From: CAVSRC01 sp963798195
GTDB lineage: Bacteria; Pseudomonadota; Alphaproteobacteria; Rhizobiales; Kaistiaceae
Direction of reading: 5' to 3'
NCBI GenBank assembly: GCA_963798195.1
Contig: CAWCSF010000006.1
Location: forward strand, 124,001-188,000
Length of the DNA: 64,000 nucleotides
In this document: piece after piece, positions 32,041 to 40,392 of the stretch
Numbering within the stretch: position 1 is the first letter of the stretch
How the letters are laid out: the number at the start of each line of letters is the position of its first letter
Notes under the pieces: model-generated
The model's input: only the letters and a program-made list of their open reading frames with translations
The model's database searches: none
Told to the model about the DNA's origin: nothing
Translations under genes and position numbers: made by a program

Positions 32041-32408
32041 TGTTCAAGAAGACCCTCATCGCTACCGCCGCTGCCGGCATGCTCGCCGCCGGCGCCCTCG
32101 TCGGCACCGCCGGCGCGGCTTCCGCCGCCAGCGTCCAGTTCGGCGGCCCCGGCTGGCACATCGGTATCGGAAACGGCCCCGGCTATTTTCCGCATCGCCC
32201 GCGCCAGGTTTGCCACCCGGTGTTCAAGACCGTGAAGTGGTGGGACCGCTGGCACCGCCCGCACTTCAAGCGCGTGGTCGTCCGCCAGCAGTGCACCTGG
32301 GTTTATGGCCCGCAGCACGGTGGCCCTGGCCCGTGGAACGGCCCCCACGGCCCGTGGAATGGCCCCGGCAAGCAAGGTCCGTGGAACGGCCCCGGCATGC
32401 ACCACTAA
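32041..32408 (+). CDS. Small exported protein with GPWNGP repeats
   Basis: The product is 121 residues. A strong signal peptide (MFKKTLIATAAAGMLAAGAL, cleavage near ASA-A) is followed by a Trp/His/Arg-rich mature region with two cysteines (RQVCHPVF and RQQCTWVYG), which may form a disulfide, and then four short GPWNGP-like repeats at the C-terminus. GGAGG eight bases before ATG 32041 fixes the start. The single repeat unit and high Gly/Pro/Trp content recall small periplasmic or surface proteins of Hyphomicrobiales without assigned function. An intrinsic terminator follows at 32430-32463. Confidence 0.85.
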
Positions 32409-32429
32409 GCGGCCGCAGCCCTGACATGA

Positions 32430-32463
32430 AAAGAGCCCCGCGGCACATCCCGCGGGGCTCTTT
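32430..32463. terminator. Bidirectional intrinsic terminator
   Basis: The arms aaagagccccgcgg (32430-32443) and ccgcggggctcttt (32450-32463) form a perfect 14-bp stem around a cacatc loop. A-rich bases flank the left side and T-rich bases the right. It closes both the exported-protein gene (+) and leuC (-), which converge here. Confidence 0.9.
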
Positions 32464-32484
32464 GCTTCGGTAAATGCGTAGCGG

Positions 32485-33891
32485 CTACGCCCACTCCCGC
32501 ACGTCGACGAAGTGGCCAGCGATCGCGGCCGCAGCAGCCATGGCGGGCGAAACCAGATGCGTGCGGCCCTTGTGGCCCTGCCGTCCCTCGAAGTTACGGT
32601 TCGAGGTCGAAGCGCAGCGCTCCTCAGGACGCAACCGGTCGTCGTTCATCGCAAGGCACATGGAGCAACCTGGCTCCCGCCACTCGAAACCAGCAGCGAG
32701 GAAGATCCTGTCCAGCCCTTCCTGTTCTGCCTGCTCCTTCACCAGACCGGAGCCCGGCACGACCATGGCGTTTACGCCTTCATGGACGGTCTTGCCGGCG
32801 ACGACCTTCGCGGCCGCGCGCAAATCCTCGATGCGCCCATTGGTGCAGGAGCCAACGAACACGCGCTCGACCGCGATGTCCTTGATCGGTGTGTTGGGAG
32901 CGAGGCCCATGTAGGCGAGCGAACGCTCGACCGCGCGGCGTTTGTCGGGATCGGCGATTTCCGCCGGATCCGGCACCTTGCCGGTGATCGTGGTGACGTT
33001 CTCCGGGCTGGTGCCCCAGGTGACCAACGGCGGCAGGTTGGATGCGTCGAGCTTCACCTCGCGGTGAAATTCGGCATCATCCTCCGAATAGAGCGTCTGC
33101 CAGTAGCGCATGGCCATGTCCCATGCGGCGCCGACCGGCGCCTTGGGTCGGCCCTTGATGTAGGCGTAGGTCGTCTCGTCCGGTGCGATCAGCCCGGCAC
33201 GCGCGCCGCCCTCGATGCTCATGTTGCAGACCGTCATGCGGCCTTCCATCGACAGGCTGCGGATTGCCTCGCCGGCATATTCCATCACGTGGCCGGTGCC
33301 CCCGGCAGTGCCGATCTCGCCGATGATGGCAAGGATGATGTCCTTCGCGGTGACGCCCGGCGGCAGTTTGCCATCGACGGTGACGCGCATGTTGCGCGCC
33401 TTCCGCTGGATCAGCGTCTGGGTAGCGAGCACATGTTCGACCTCCGACGTGCCGATGCCGTGCGCCAGCGCGCCGAAGGCGCCATGGGTCGAGGTATGGC
33501 TGTCACCGCACACGATCGTCATGCCGGGCAAGGTGAAGCCTTGCTCGGGTCCGATGATGTGGACGATGCCCTGCCGGTGGTCGAGCTCGTTGTAATACTC
33601 GATGTTGAAGTCCCTGGCGTTCTCGGCGAGCGTCGACACCTGCAGCGCGGACTCGGCATTTTTGATGCCCTGCGAGCGGTCGGTGGTCGGCACGTTGTGA
33701 TCGACCACCGCCAGCGTCTTCTCGGGCGCACGCACCTTGCGCTTGGCGAGGCGCAGGCCTTCGAAGGCCTGAGGGCTGGTCACTTCGTGGACGAGGTGGC
33801 GGTCGATGTAGAGCAGGGACGTACCATCGTCCCCTTCCTCGACCAGATGGTCGTTCCAGATTTTGTCGTAGAGCGTTTTCGCGGCGGACAT
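32485..33891 (-). CDS. leuC: 3-isopropylmalate dehydratase large subunit
   Basis: LeuC carries the [4Fe-4S] cluster of isopropylmalate isomerase. The 468 residues begin MSAAKTLYDKIWNDHLVEEG and contain the three cluster cysteines in VFVGSCTNGRIEDLR and GCSMCLAMNDDRL, plus GDSHTSTHGAFGALAHGIGT. Length and motifs are standard for the bacterial enzyme. AGGAA precedes ATG 33891. Its partner subunit leuD lies 4 kb away on the same strand. The 257 bases upstream contain no convincing gene. Confidence 0.97.
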   Translation of the reverse strand: MSAAKTLYDKIWNDHLVEEGDDGTSLLYIDRHLVHEVTSPQAFEGLRLAKRKVRAPEKTLAVVDHNVPTTDRSQGIKNAESALQVSTLAENARDFNIEYYNELDHRQGIVHIIGPEQGFTLPGMTIVCGDSHTSTHGAFGALAHGIGTSEVEHVLATQTLIQRKARNMRVTVDGKLPPGVTAKDIILAIIGEIGTAGGTGHVMEYAGEAIRSLSMEGRMTVCNMSIEGGARAGLIAPDETTYAYIKGRPKAPVGAAWDMAMRYWQTLYSEDDAEFHREVKLDASNLPPLVTWGTSPENVTTITGKVPDPAEIADPDKRRAVERSLAYMGLAPNTPIKDIAVERVFVGSCTNGRIEDLRAAAKVVAGKTVHEGVNAMVVPGSGLVKEQAEQEGLDRIFLAAGFEWREPGCSMCLAMNDDRLRPEERCASTSNRNFEGRQGHKGRTHLVSPAMAAAAAIAGHFVDVREWA

Positions 33892-34148
33892 GCTTGGATT
33901 CCTGATGTTCAGCGGGATGGCCCCGTTCGGGGCCTGGCGTCAGGCGTCGGCTATCGCCCGCTAAGGCCGTCCACTGCCATGTGCCGCGCCAGGAAGCGCC
34001 AGGGCATGCGCGCGCGATCCGCCAGGGCGGCGAAATCGAACATGCCGCGAAGGCGGCGGCCAACGGCGCTGCCGAGCCCAGGATTATGCGAAAACAAGGC
34101 TTTCATGCCGCACTAGATAGCACGGACTGGGCTGGAAACAATCGCGGC

Positions 34149-35042
34149 TCAGGCGGAGGGCGTCCCGCCCAGTTCGAGCAGCACGACTTCCGGCGGCACT
34201 CCGAAGCGGACCGGCAGCACCGAACAACCGAGCCCGCCGGAAATGACAAGGTTCCGGTTGTTCTCGTTGACATGGCCGTAGGCGTAACGCTCGCCGAAGG
34301 ACGAGGGCACGATGGGCCGGCCGATGATCGGCAGGGCGACCTGCCCGCCATGGGTGTGGCCCGACACGGTCAGGCTGACGCGATCCGGCACCGTCGGGAA
34401 GATGTCGGGCTCGTGCGCCATCAGCACGATGGGCGCGCCATCCTCCGGTATTCGTGCGAGCGTTCCCGGAAGATCATCGGTACCGCGGTAGCGGCCATGG
34501 CCGAGGACGTGAGCAAGCTGGTCGCCCAGTCCGGCAAGCCAGAACGCCGGGCCATCGGCCGGCTCCAGCCGCACTGCATCGTTTTCCATCAAGGGAATGC
34601 GGTTGGCGTCGAAGGCGCGGCGCACGCTGGCGATGTCCGTCCACCAGTCGTGATTGCCAAGCACCGCGTGCACGCCGAGGGGCGCGTGCAGGTCGGCCAG
34701 CGCAGCGCCCCACTCGTTCGCCGGAACGATGTCGGTGCGGAACTGGCGGAGGCCCGCGAGGTAATCACCGAGAAGCAGGATCGCGTCCGGCTCAAGGCCG
34801 TTGGTGACGGAAACGATCTCCTCGATCCGCGCCAGCGGCATCCATGGATCGCAGGCGTGAATATCGGCAACGACAGCGAGGCGCAGCGGCCGGGAGTGCA
34901 CCGGCCAGTGCGGCGGCGTCAGACGATAGCGGGTGACGACCAGCCGGTAGAGCGGCTCGATCGCAAACGCATAGGACGACAGCCCCGTCACGCCGATTGC
35001 GGCGAGGGCTGCGGATTTCATGAAGGAGCGACGCGAGAGCAC
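34149..35042 (-). CDS. Tat-signal metallophosphoesterase
   Basis: The 297 residues carry a calcineurin-like phosphoesterase domain: VADIHACDPWM (D-x-H), ILLLGDYLAG (GD), VLGNHDWWTDI (GNHD), LMAHEPDIFP (H) and VSGHTHGGQVALP (GHTH). All five metal-binding blocks are present. The N-terminus reads LSRRSFMKSAALAAIG, a twin-arginine-type signal, so a GTG start at 35042 is chosen; the upstream frame has no better codon. Related enzymes (YkuE/LpxH-like) act on phospholipids or UDP-diacylglucosamine at the membrane, but the substrate here is unknown. It is transcribed on the same strand as leuC. Confidence 0.87.
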   Translation of the reverse strand: MLSRRSFMKSAALAAIGVTGLSSYAFAIEPLYRLVVTRYRLTPPHWPVHSRPLRLAVVADIHACDPWMPLARIEEIVSVTNGLEPDAILLLGDYLAGLRQFRTDIVPANEWGAALADLHAPLGVHAVLGNHDWWTDIASVRRAFDANRIPLMENDAVRLEPADGPAFWLAGLGDQLAHVLGHGRYRGTDDLPGTLARIPEDGAPIVLMAHEPDIFPTVPDRVSLTVSGHTHGGQVALPIIGRPIVPSSFGERYAYGHVNENNRNLVISGGLGCSVLPVRFGVPPEVVLLELGGTPSA

Positions 35043-35154
35043 GGGTGCCAGAGGTCTCCTCGGAACATGTTCAAAATAGGGAACCGCAGCGTCTCTGTGA
35101 CAATCGGCGCGGAGAAAACACCCAAGGTGGTAAACATCGCGGCCCACAAACGAT

Positions 35155-35177
35155 AAGGGCGGCCAGCGGCCGCCCTT
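35155..35177 (-). terminator. Intrinsic terminator of rplS
   Basis: The arms aagggcggcc (35155-35164) and ggccgccctt (35168-35177) form a perfect 10-bp stem with a three-base loop. Read on the minus strand, it is followed by a T-rich tail (ttatcgtttg). It lies 28 bases after the rplS stop. Confidence 0.85.
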
Positions 35178-35205
35178 GATTACTCAGTCCGCAAAAGCCG
35201 GTGCG

Positions 35206-35616
35206 CTATTCGGACGCGGCCCCGGCCGAAGCGTCGGTCTCGCCGCCGCGGCTGCTGTAGTCCTGCTTCTCGGCGATGCGGGCCGACTTGCCGCGACGCC
35301 CGCGCAGGTAATAGAGCTTGGCCCGGCGCACCTTGCCGCGGCGGACGACCTCGATCGAGTCCACCACCGGCGAATAGATCGGGAAAACGCGCTCGACGCC
35401 CTCACCGTAGGAAATCTTCCGCACCGTGAAGCTCTCGCTGAGCCCGCCACCCGAGCGCGCGATGCATACGCCCTCGTAGGCCTGAATACGGGTGCGCGTG
35501 CCCTCGGTCACCTTCACGTTTACCTTGAGGGTGTCGCCGGGCGCGAATTCCGGGACCGAGCGGTCACCCAGGATCGTCGCAGCTTGCTCTTTCTCGAGCT
35601 CTTGAATGATGTTCAT
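35206..35616 (-). CDS. rplS: 50S ribosomal protein L19
   Basis: L19 sits at the 30S-50S interface. The 136 residues start MNIIQELEKEQAATI and contain FAPGDTLKVNVKVTEGTRTR and VRRGKVRRAKLYYLRGRRGK, the family signature. A short acidic/alanine tail is added at the C-terminus, as often in Alphaproteobacteria. ATG 35616 matches the usual start. The gene is the last of the conserved ffh...rpsP-rimM-trmD-rplS string, though here a DUF1036 gene of opposite direction sits between trmD and rplS. Confidence 0.97.
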   Translation of the reverse strand: MNIIQELEKEQAATILGDRSVPEFAPGDTLKVNVKVTEGTRTRIQAYEGVCIARSGGGLSESFTVRKISYGEGVERVFPIYSPVVDSIEVVRRGKVRRAKLYYLRGRRGKSARIAEKQDYSSRGGETDASAGAASE

Positions 35617-35857
35617 GGGAGTGACCTTCTCTCTCGACGGCGACACGATGCGCTGGGCCGGCCCTGCGCTTCAGGAGGCCACCCGGTCGACGCTGCCTCC
35701 CAAGGAAACCGCGTCCCGCGTTCGGCCGTCCGTCCGCCTGTTCGCTAAACCGGGCCGGTCATTACCCCAATCAACCCTAATTGTCGATAGGTATCGCCAC
35801 GTCCGAAATCGTCATTAATCTTGGCAACACATGGGTTTGACGGGTACGAGTTTACCA

Positions 35858-36283
35858 ATGAACCGTTTTTTCGGAATGGCACTGACCTTGGCCTGTGGCC
35901 TGTTGTTCGCCGAGCGCGCAGAGGCAGCCCTCAAGGTCTGCAACCAGACTCCCAAGGAAGTCAGCGTGGCCGTCGGTTTCCTCGATGGCGCCAAGGGCTG
36001 GACGGCCCAGGGCTGGTTCAACATCGCCTCCGGAGCCTGCTCGTCGCCGGTCGCCAACCGCCTCGGTGGCTCCTACGTCTATCTTCTCGTCGATGGTGGC
36101 CTGTTCGCGCCGCCGAAGAGCCAGTCAGGGGGCTGGTTCTGCACCGCCGATGGCGGCTTCAGCACGCGCAACAACGACTACGCTGCCGGAAACGAACTGC
36201 TCTGCGAAGCGGCAGGCCTGAACATCGAGCAGTTTCGCGCCGTCGCCATCAAGGGCGGCAACGCTACCTTCAACCTGAAATGA
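35858..36283 (+). CDS. DUF1036 exported protein
   Basis: The 141 residues begin with a signal peptide (MNRFFGMALTLACGLLFAER, cleaved near AEA-A) followed by a DUF1036 domain: LKVCNQTPKEVSVAVGFLDG, SGGWFCTADGGFS and RNNDYAAGNELLCEA. Four cysteines probably form two disulfides in the periplasm. The family is widespread in Alphaproteobacteria and without a known role. I prefer ATG 35858 to ATG 35831 because it starts the signal peptide directly. It is placed on the opposite strand between trmD and rplS. Confidence 0.9.
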   Translation: MNRFFGMALTLACGLLFAERAEAALKVCNQTPKEVSVAVGFLDGAKGWTAQGWFNIASGACSSPVANRLGGSYVYLLVDGGLFAPPKSQSGGWFCTADGGFSTRNNDYAAGNELLCEAAGLNIEQFRAVAIKGGNATFNLK

Positions 36284-36287
36284 GCGG

Positions 36288-36983
36288 CTAGCGCTGCTTG
36301 GTCTTGCCGGCCAGATCGGGGCGGCGTTCGCGCGTCAGCCGTTCTGCCTCCGCCCGCCGCCACGCGGCGACACGGGCATGATCGCCCGAGACCAGCACCT
36401 CGGGGATGGTCCGCCCCTCCCAATCCTGGGGACGCGTGTATTGCGGATATTCCAGCAGATTGCCGGCGAAGCTCTCGCTTGCCCCGGATTCGGCGTTGCC
36501 CATGACACCTGGCAGTAGCCGGACCACGGCGTCGAGAAGCGCCATCGCCGCGATCTCGCCACCGGAGAGAACGTAGTCGCCGACCGACACCTCGGTCAGC
36601 CCACGGCCCGCGATCACGCGCTCGTCAACGCCCTCGAAGCGGCCGGCGACGATCAGCACGCCCGGACCGTCCGACAGCTCCGTCACCAGCCCCTGATCGA
36701 GCGGCCGCCCGCGCGGGCTCATCAGAAGGCGCGGGCGCTTGTCGCTCTCAGGAGCAGCCGCATCGATCGCGGCCGCGAGCACATCGGCGCGCATCACCAT
36801 GCCCGGCCCCCCGCCGGCGGGCGTATCGTCGACATTGCGGTGCTTGCTCGTCGCCGATGCGCGGATGTCGCGCGCGTCCAGCGACCAAAGGCCATCCGCC
36901 AATGCCTTGCCTGCCAGACTGATGCCGAGCGGTCCGGGAAACATCTCGGGAAACAGGGTGAGCACTGTCGCGCGGAAGGTCAT
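36288..36983 (-). CDS. trmD: tRNA (guanine-N1-)-methyltransferase
   Basis: TrmD makes m1G37 next to the anticodon of several tRNAs, preventing +1 frameshifting. The 231 residues contain the trefoil-knot SAM site: LLMSPRGRPLDQGLV, DERVIAGRGLTEVSVGDYVL and SGGEIAAMALLDAV. ARDIRASATSKHRNVDDTPA and GGGPGMVMR lie near the N-terminus, as in the family. The start overlaps the rimM stop by four bases. Length is normal. Confidence 0.97.
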   Translation of the reverse strand: MTFRATVLTLFPEMFPGPLGISLAGKALADGLWSLDARDIRASATSKHRNVDDTPAGGGPGMVMRADVLAAAIDAAAPESDKRPRLLMSPRGRPLDQGLVTELSDGPGVLIVAGRFEGVDERVIAGRGLTEVSVGDYVLSGGEIAAMALLDAVVRLLPGVMGNAESGASESFAGNLLEYPQYTRPQDWEGRTIPEVLVSGDHARVAAWRRAEAERLTRERRPDLAGKTKQR

Positions 36984-37543
36984 TGGGCCCGTCCGCCCTC
37001 ATCATCCGCCTCCGCCGCCTCCTCGCCTTCCACTTCGGCGGGCGGCGCCACGACTATCTTGCCGCCAGCGAGGTCGATCTCGGGTACCGCCGCGCGCGTG
37101 AACGGAAAGAGCAGCGTCATGCCCTGCGGTGGAGCCACCTCGAGGAGATCGCCGGCGCCGTAGTTCGGCACCGCGACGACCGTGCCGACCGGCGCGCCAT
37201 CGGCGGTGACAGCGGCAAGGCCGATCAGGTCGGCGTGGTAGAATTCATCATCCTCCGCCTTCGGCAACCGATCGCGCGAGACCGACAGGTCGATGCCCGT
37301 CAGCGTCTCGGCCTGGTTGCGGTCGGCAACTTCACGGAAGCGCACGACCAGCATATCGGGGGAGGACGGTATCACCCGGGCCGACGCCACCGTGAAAAGC
37401 CGACCGTCGGCGGCGGCGAGCGGCCCGTAGCGGGTGGCGTCCAGCGGAGTCGCGGTGAACGACTTGACGCGCACCTCACCTTTGATGCCGTGAGCGGCGC
37501 CGATGCGGGCAACAATCACGCGTCGGGCGGTGTCGGCGGCCAT
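36980..37543 (-). CDS. rimM: 16S rRNA processing protein RimM
   Basis: RimM assists late 30S maturation by binding S19 and the 16S 3' domain. The 187 residues start MAADTARRVIVARIGAAHGI, followed by GEVRVKSFTATPLDA, the family opening. The PRC-barrel half contains DDEFYHADLIGLAAVTADGA and LLEVAPPQGMTLLFPFTRA. An acidic C-terminal tail of about 20 residues is present. ATG 37543 is chosen over GTG 37552. It overlaps trmD by four bases and follows rpsP on the same strand. Confidence 0.96.
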   Translation of the reverse strand: MAADTARRVIVARIGAAHGIKGEVRVKSFTATPLDATRYGPLAAADGRLFTVASARVIPSSPDMLVVRFREVADRNQAETLTGIDLSVSRDRLPKAEDDEFYHADLIGLAAVTADGAPVGTVVAVPNYGAGDLLEVAPPQGMTLLFPFTRAAVPEIDLAGGKIVVAPPAEVEGEEAAEADDEGGRAQ

Positions 37544-37585
37544 CACCGACACCCGTTACGCGCCATTGGCCCGCGCGCCCAAGAC

Positions 37586-37951
37586 TCAGCCCGCGGCGGG
37601 CGCCTCGGCCGAGGCGGCTGCGGCAGTCTCGGCAGCGGCAGCGCGCTCCTGCGCCTTCTTGCCCGGCACGGCCTTCTGCGGATTGTTGCGGGGCGCGCGC
37701 TTGGCGAGGCCCGCGGCATCGAGGAAGCGCAGCACGCGGTCGGTCGGCGTTGCGCCCATCTTGATCCAGTGCTGGATGCGCTCGACGTTGAGCACGGTGC
37801 GCTTCTCGTGATCCTTCGGCAGAATCGGCTCATGCGTGCCGACGATCTCGATGAAGCGGCCATCGCGGGGGAAGCGCGAGTCGGCGACGACGATGCGGTA
37901 GAACGGGCGCTTCTTGGCGCCGGCACGCGACAGGCGGATTTTCAGGGACAT
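37586..37951 (-). CDS. rpsP: 30S ribosomal protein S16
   Basis: S16 is an early-assembling 30S protein. The 121 residues open with MSLKIRLSRAGAKKRPFYRI and VVADSRFPRDGRFIEIVGTH, the conserved core of about 85 residues. The remainder is an alanine/lysine-rich tail typical of alphaproteobacterial S16. It lies between rimM and the chorismate mutase gene in the usual ffh-linked order. Confidence 0.97.
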   Translation of the reverse strand: MSLKIRLSRAGAKKRPFYRIVVADSRFPRDGRFIEIVGTHEPILPKDHEKRTVLNVERIQHWIKMGATPTDRVLRFLDAAGLAKRAPRNNPQKAVPGKKAQERAAAAETAAAASAEAPAAG

Positions 37952-37979
37952 TCTCGAGTTCTCCGTGTTGGTTCTCGCC

Positions 37980-38273
37980 TCACGAGCGCAGCGCTTCGTG
38001 ATGACGAATGACTTCCTTGGTGATGAATGCGTAGAATTTTTCGGCGAAAGCCGGATCGAGGTCCGCCTCCTGCGCGAGCGTCCTGAGCCGCGCGAGCTGA
38101 ATTTGCTCGCGCGCCGGATCGGCCGGCGGCAGATCGTTCGCCGCCTTGTAGATGCCGACCTTCTTGGTCAGCTTGAAACGCTCGGCGAGCAGATGGACGA
38201 GCGCGGCGTCGATGTTGTCGATACTGGCGCGCATTTCGGCGAGTCCTGCCTCTGTCTTGCTGGCGGTGTTCAT
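37980..38273 (-). CDS. Chorismate mutase (AroQ type)
   Basis: Chorismate mutase converts chorismate to prephenate for phenylalanine and tyrosine synthesis. The 97-residue all-helical product has the AroQ pattern: MRASIDNIDAALVHLLAERF (first helix with R and D/E), KVGIYKAANDLPPADPAREQ (K and the D-P-A-R-E motif) and AFITKEVIRHHEALR at the end. ATG 38273 begins 12 bases inside a longer frame. In Alphaproteobacteria this stand-alone mutase sits regularly between ffh and rpsP, as here. Confidence 0.94.
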   Translation of the reverse strand: MNTASKTEAGLAEMRASIDNIDAALVHLLAERFKLTKKVGIYKAANDLPPADPAREQIQLARLRTLAQEADLDPAFAEKFYAFITKEVIRHHEALRS

Positions 38274-38281
38274 GTCCCCCC

Positions 38282-39811
38282 TCACTTCTTCTTCGGCAGG
38301 CCCGGAAAGCCGCCGCCCAGACCCGGCAATCTCGGCCCACCAGGGCCGCCGAGGCCAGGTAATCCCGGACCACCCAGACCCGGCAGGCCGCCGCCCGGCA
38401 TACCGCCGGCGCTCTTGGCGAGCTTCTCCAGCGCCGCCGGGTCCATGGACGGCATGCCACCACCGGCGCCGCCCATGCCAAGCATTCCGCCCATGCGGGC
38501 GAACATGCCCTTGCCACGGCCCATCTGCTTCATCATGTCGGCCATCTGCCGATGCATCTTCAGGAGGCGATTGATCTCCTCGACCTTGGTGCCCGATCCG
38601 GCCGCGACGCGCTTCTTGCGGCTCGCCTTGAGGACGTCCGGGTTGCGCCGCTCCTTCTCGGTCATCGACGATATGATCGCGGTCTGACGCTTGAACACCG
38701 TGTCGTCGATGCCCATCGCGTCGATCTGCTTCTTCGCCTTGCCGATGCCGGGCAGCATGCCCATGACGCCCGACATGCCGCCGATGCTCTGCATCTGCTT
38801 GAGCTGCTCGGCGAGGTCGTTGAGATCGAAGACGCCCTTGCGCATGCGCTCGGCGGCCTTCGCCGCCTTCTCGGCGTCGATATTCTGCGAGGCCTTCTCG
38901 ACCAGGCCGACAATGTCCCCCATGCCGAGGATACGGCCGGCGATCCGCGACGGGTCGAAATCCTCCAGCGCATCGAGCTTTTCGCCCGAGGCGAGCAGCT
39001 TGATCGGCTTGCCGGTGACGGCGCGCATGGACAGCGCCGCGCCGCCACGGCCATCGCCATCGACGCGGGTAAGCACGATGCCGGTGATACCAACGCGCTC
39101 GTCGAACGAGCGAGCGAGCGTCACCGCGTCCTGGCCGGTAAGGGAGTCGGCAACCAGCAGAATCTCGTGCGGGTTCGACACCCGCTTGATCTCCGCCATC
39201 TCGACCATCAGTGGCTCGTCGATATGCGTGCGACCGGCAGTGTCGAGGATGACGAGGTCGTAGCCGCCGAAGCGGGCGGCCGATACCGACCGCGTTGCGA
39301 TCTCGACCGGTGTCTGCCCTGCAACGATCGGCAGCGTCGCAATTTGCGCCTGCTCGCCCAGCACCTTCAGCTGTTCCTGCGCCGCCGGACGGCGCGTATC
39401 GAGCGAGGCGAGCAGCACCTTCAGCTTCTGCCGGTCGGCGAGCCGCCGCGCGATCTTGGCTGCGGTGGTCGTCTTGCCCGATCCCTGGAGGCCGACGAGC
39501 ATCAGCACGACCGGCGCCGGCGCGTTGAGATCGATGCCCTGTGCATCCGAGCCCAGCATCTCGACGAGCTGGTCGTGGACGATCTTGACGACCATCTGGC
39601 CAGGCGTCACCGAACGCACGACTTCCTGGCCCACCGCCCGCGCGCGCACCTTGTCTGTGAACGAGCGCACCACGTCGAGCGCCACGTCTGCCTCGATCAG
39701 AGCCCGGCGCACCTCGCGCATGGCTTCGCCGACATCGGCCTCCGACAGCGCGCCGCGTTTGGTCAGGCGGTCGAGGATGCCGCCCAGTCTTTCGGACAGG
39801 GATTCGAACAT
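38282..39811 (-). CDS. ffh: Signal recognition particle protein Ffh
   Basis: Ffh binds signal peptides on ribosomes and, with 4.5S RNA and FtsY, delivers them to the membrane. The 509 residues have the N domain (1-100), a GTPase domain with LQGSGKTTTAAKIARRLADR, DTAGRTHIDE and TRVDGDGRGG, and a methionine-rich M domain (GGMSGVMGMLPGIGKAKKQI, GSGTKVEEINRLLKMHRQM). The C-terminus is an extended Gly/Pro/Leu run (GGLPGLGGPGLPGLGG-like) seen in many Hyphomicrobiales. ATG 39811 is the family start. No 4.5S RNA gene is recognised here. ftsY is at 45994. Confidence 0.97.
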   Translation of the reverse strand: MFESLSERLGGILDRLTKRGALSEADVGEAMREVRRALIEADVALDVVRSFTDKVRARAVGQEVVRSVTPGQMVVKIVHDQLVEMLGSDAQGIDLNAPAPVVLMLVGLQGSGKTTTAAKIARRLADRQKLKVLLASLDTRRPAAQEQLKVLGEQAQIATLPIVAGQTPVEIATRSVSAARFGGYDLVILDTAGRTHIDEPLMVEMAEIKRVSNPHEILLVADSLTGQDAVTLARSFDERVGITGIVLTRVDGDGRGGAALSMRAVTGKPIKLLASGEKLDALEDFDPSRIAGRILGMGDIVGLVEKASQNIDAEKAAKAAERMRKGVFDLNDLAEQLKQMQSIGGMSGVMGMLPGIGKAKKQIDAMGIDDTVFKRQTAIISSMTEKERRNPDVLKASRKKRVAAGSGTKVEEINRLLKMHRQMADMMKQMGRGKGMFARMGGMLGMGGAGGGMPSMDPAALEKLAKSAGGMPGGGLPGLGGPGLPGLGGPGGPRLPGLGGGFPGLPKKK

Positions 39812-39985
39812 GTCCGGCGTTGTTTCCTTCGTTATTCCAAACACTTACGGCGCCCGCGGGCGCACCTGCGCTGGCGGACGCTGACCTCCGGGGTCTCGCC
39901 CCGGGCGGTTTATCGAACTCAGGCTCTTTTCAGAGTCGGGCGTGGTTTAGTTGGCGGCCGCGTGGGAGTCAATCAAGGCCACACC

Positions 39986-40381
39986 CTAGAGCAGCGCGGG
40001 ATCCCAGCCACCGCGCGCCACGACGCCGCCGATAACCGCCGGGACGGTCAGGCCGATCGCGAGCGGGATCAGCAGGAAGGCGATGGTCAGCGGCAGGAGA
40101 CCGAGATCCGAGCCCTGCGGCCGGAGCAGGAGCATGGCGACGACCTGACCGGCGACGATGGCGACCGGCCACCGCCACACCCGCGCCGGCACGAGAAACC
40201 CGAGGGCGCCGGCGAGGCCGGCCAGCAGAGGGAGCATGACGCTCCACCATCCCGAAGAGTCCCATGCTTCGCGGACGGATCCGCCGATTGAGAACAGAAC
40301 CCAACCCAAAAAGCCGGCGGCGGCCGCAAGGGCCGCCGCTGCAAGGGGTGACAGTCGTCTGATGCCGTCGCTTGCCGCCAT
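39986..40381 (-). CDS. Uncharacterised four-helix membrane protein
   Basis: I do not recognise the family. From ATG 40381 the 131 residues contain four hydrophobic segments at about 10-30, 42-62, 66-85 and 90-120 (LAAAALAAAAGFLGWVLFSI, PLLAGLAGALGFLVPARVW, VAIVAGQVVAMLLLRPQG and TIAFLLIPLAIGLTVPAVIG). No cofactor motif is seen. Its stop lies 175 bases from ffh and its start is 11 bases from the end of msrA, on the same strand, so it may be co-transcribed with the methionine sulfoxide reductases. Confidence 0.75.
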   Translation of the reverse strand: MAASDGIRRLSPLAAAALAAAAGFLGWVLFSIGGSVREAWDSSGWWSVMLPLLAGLAGALGFLVPARVWRWPVAIVAGQVVAMLLLRPQGSDLGLLPLTIAFLLIPLAIGLTVPAVIGGVVARGGWDPALL

Positions 40382-40392
40382 GGAGGCGGAGG

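Noticed and set aside
33961..34107. 48-codon frame upstream of leuC starting MKALFSHNPWAR
   Set aside because: Arg/Pro-rich with no helix or family pattern and no ribosome site; composition equals random high-GC sequence.
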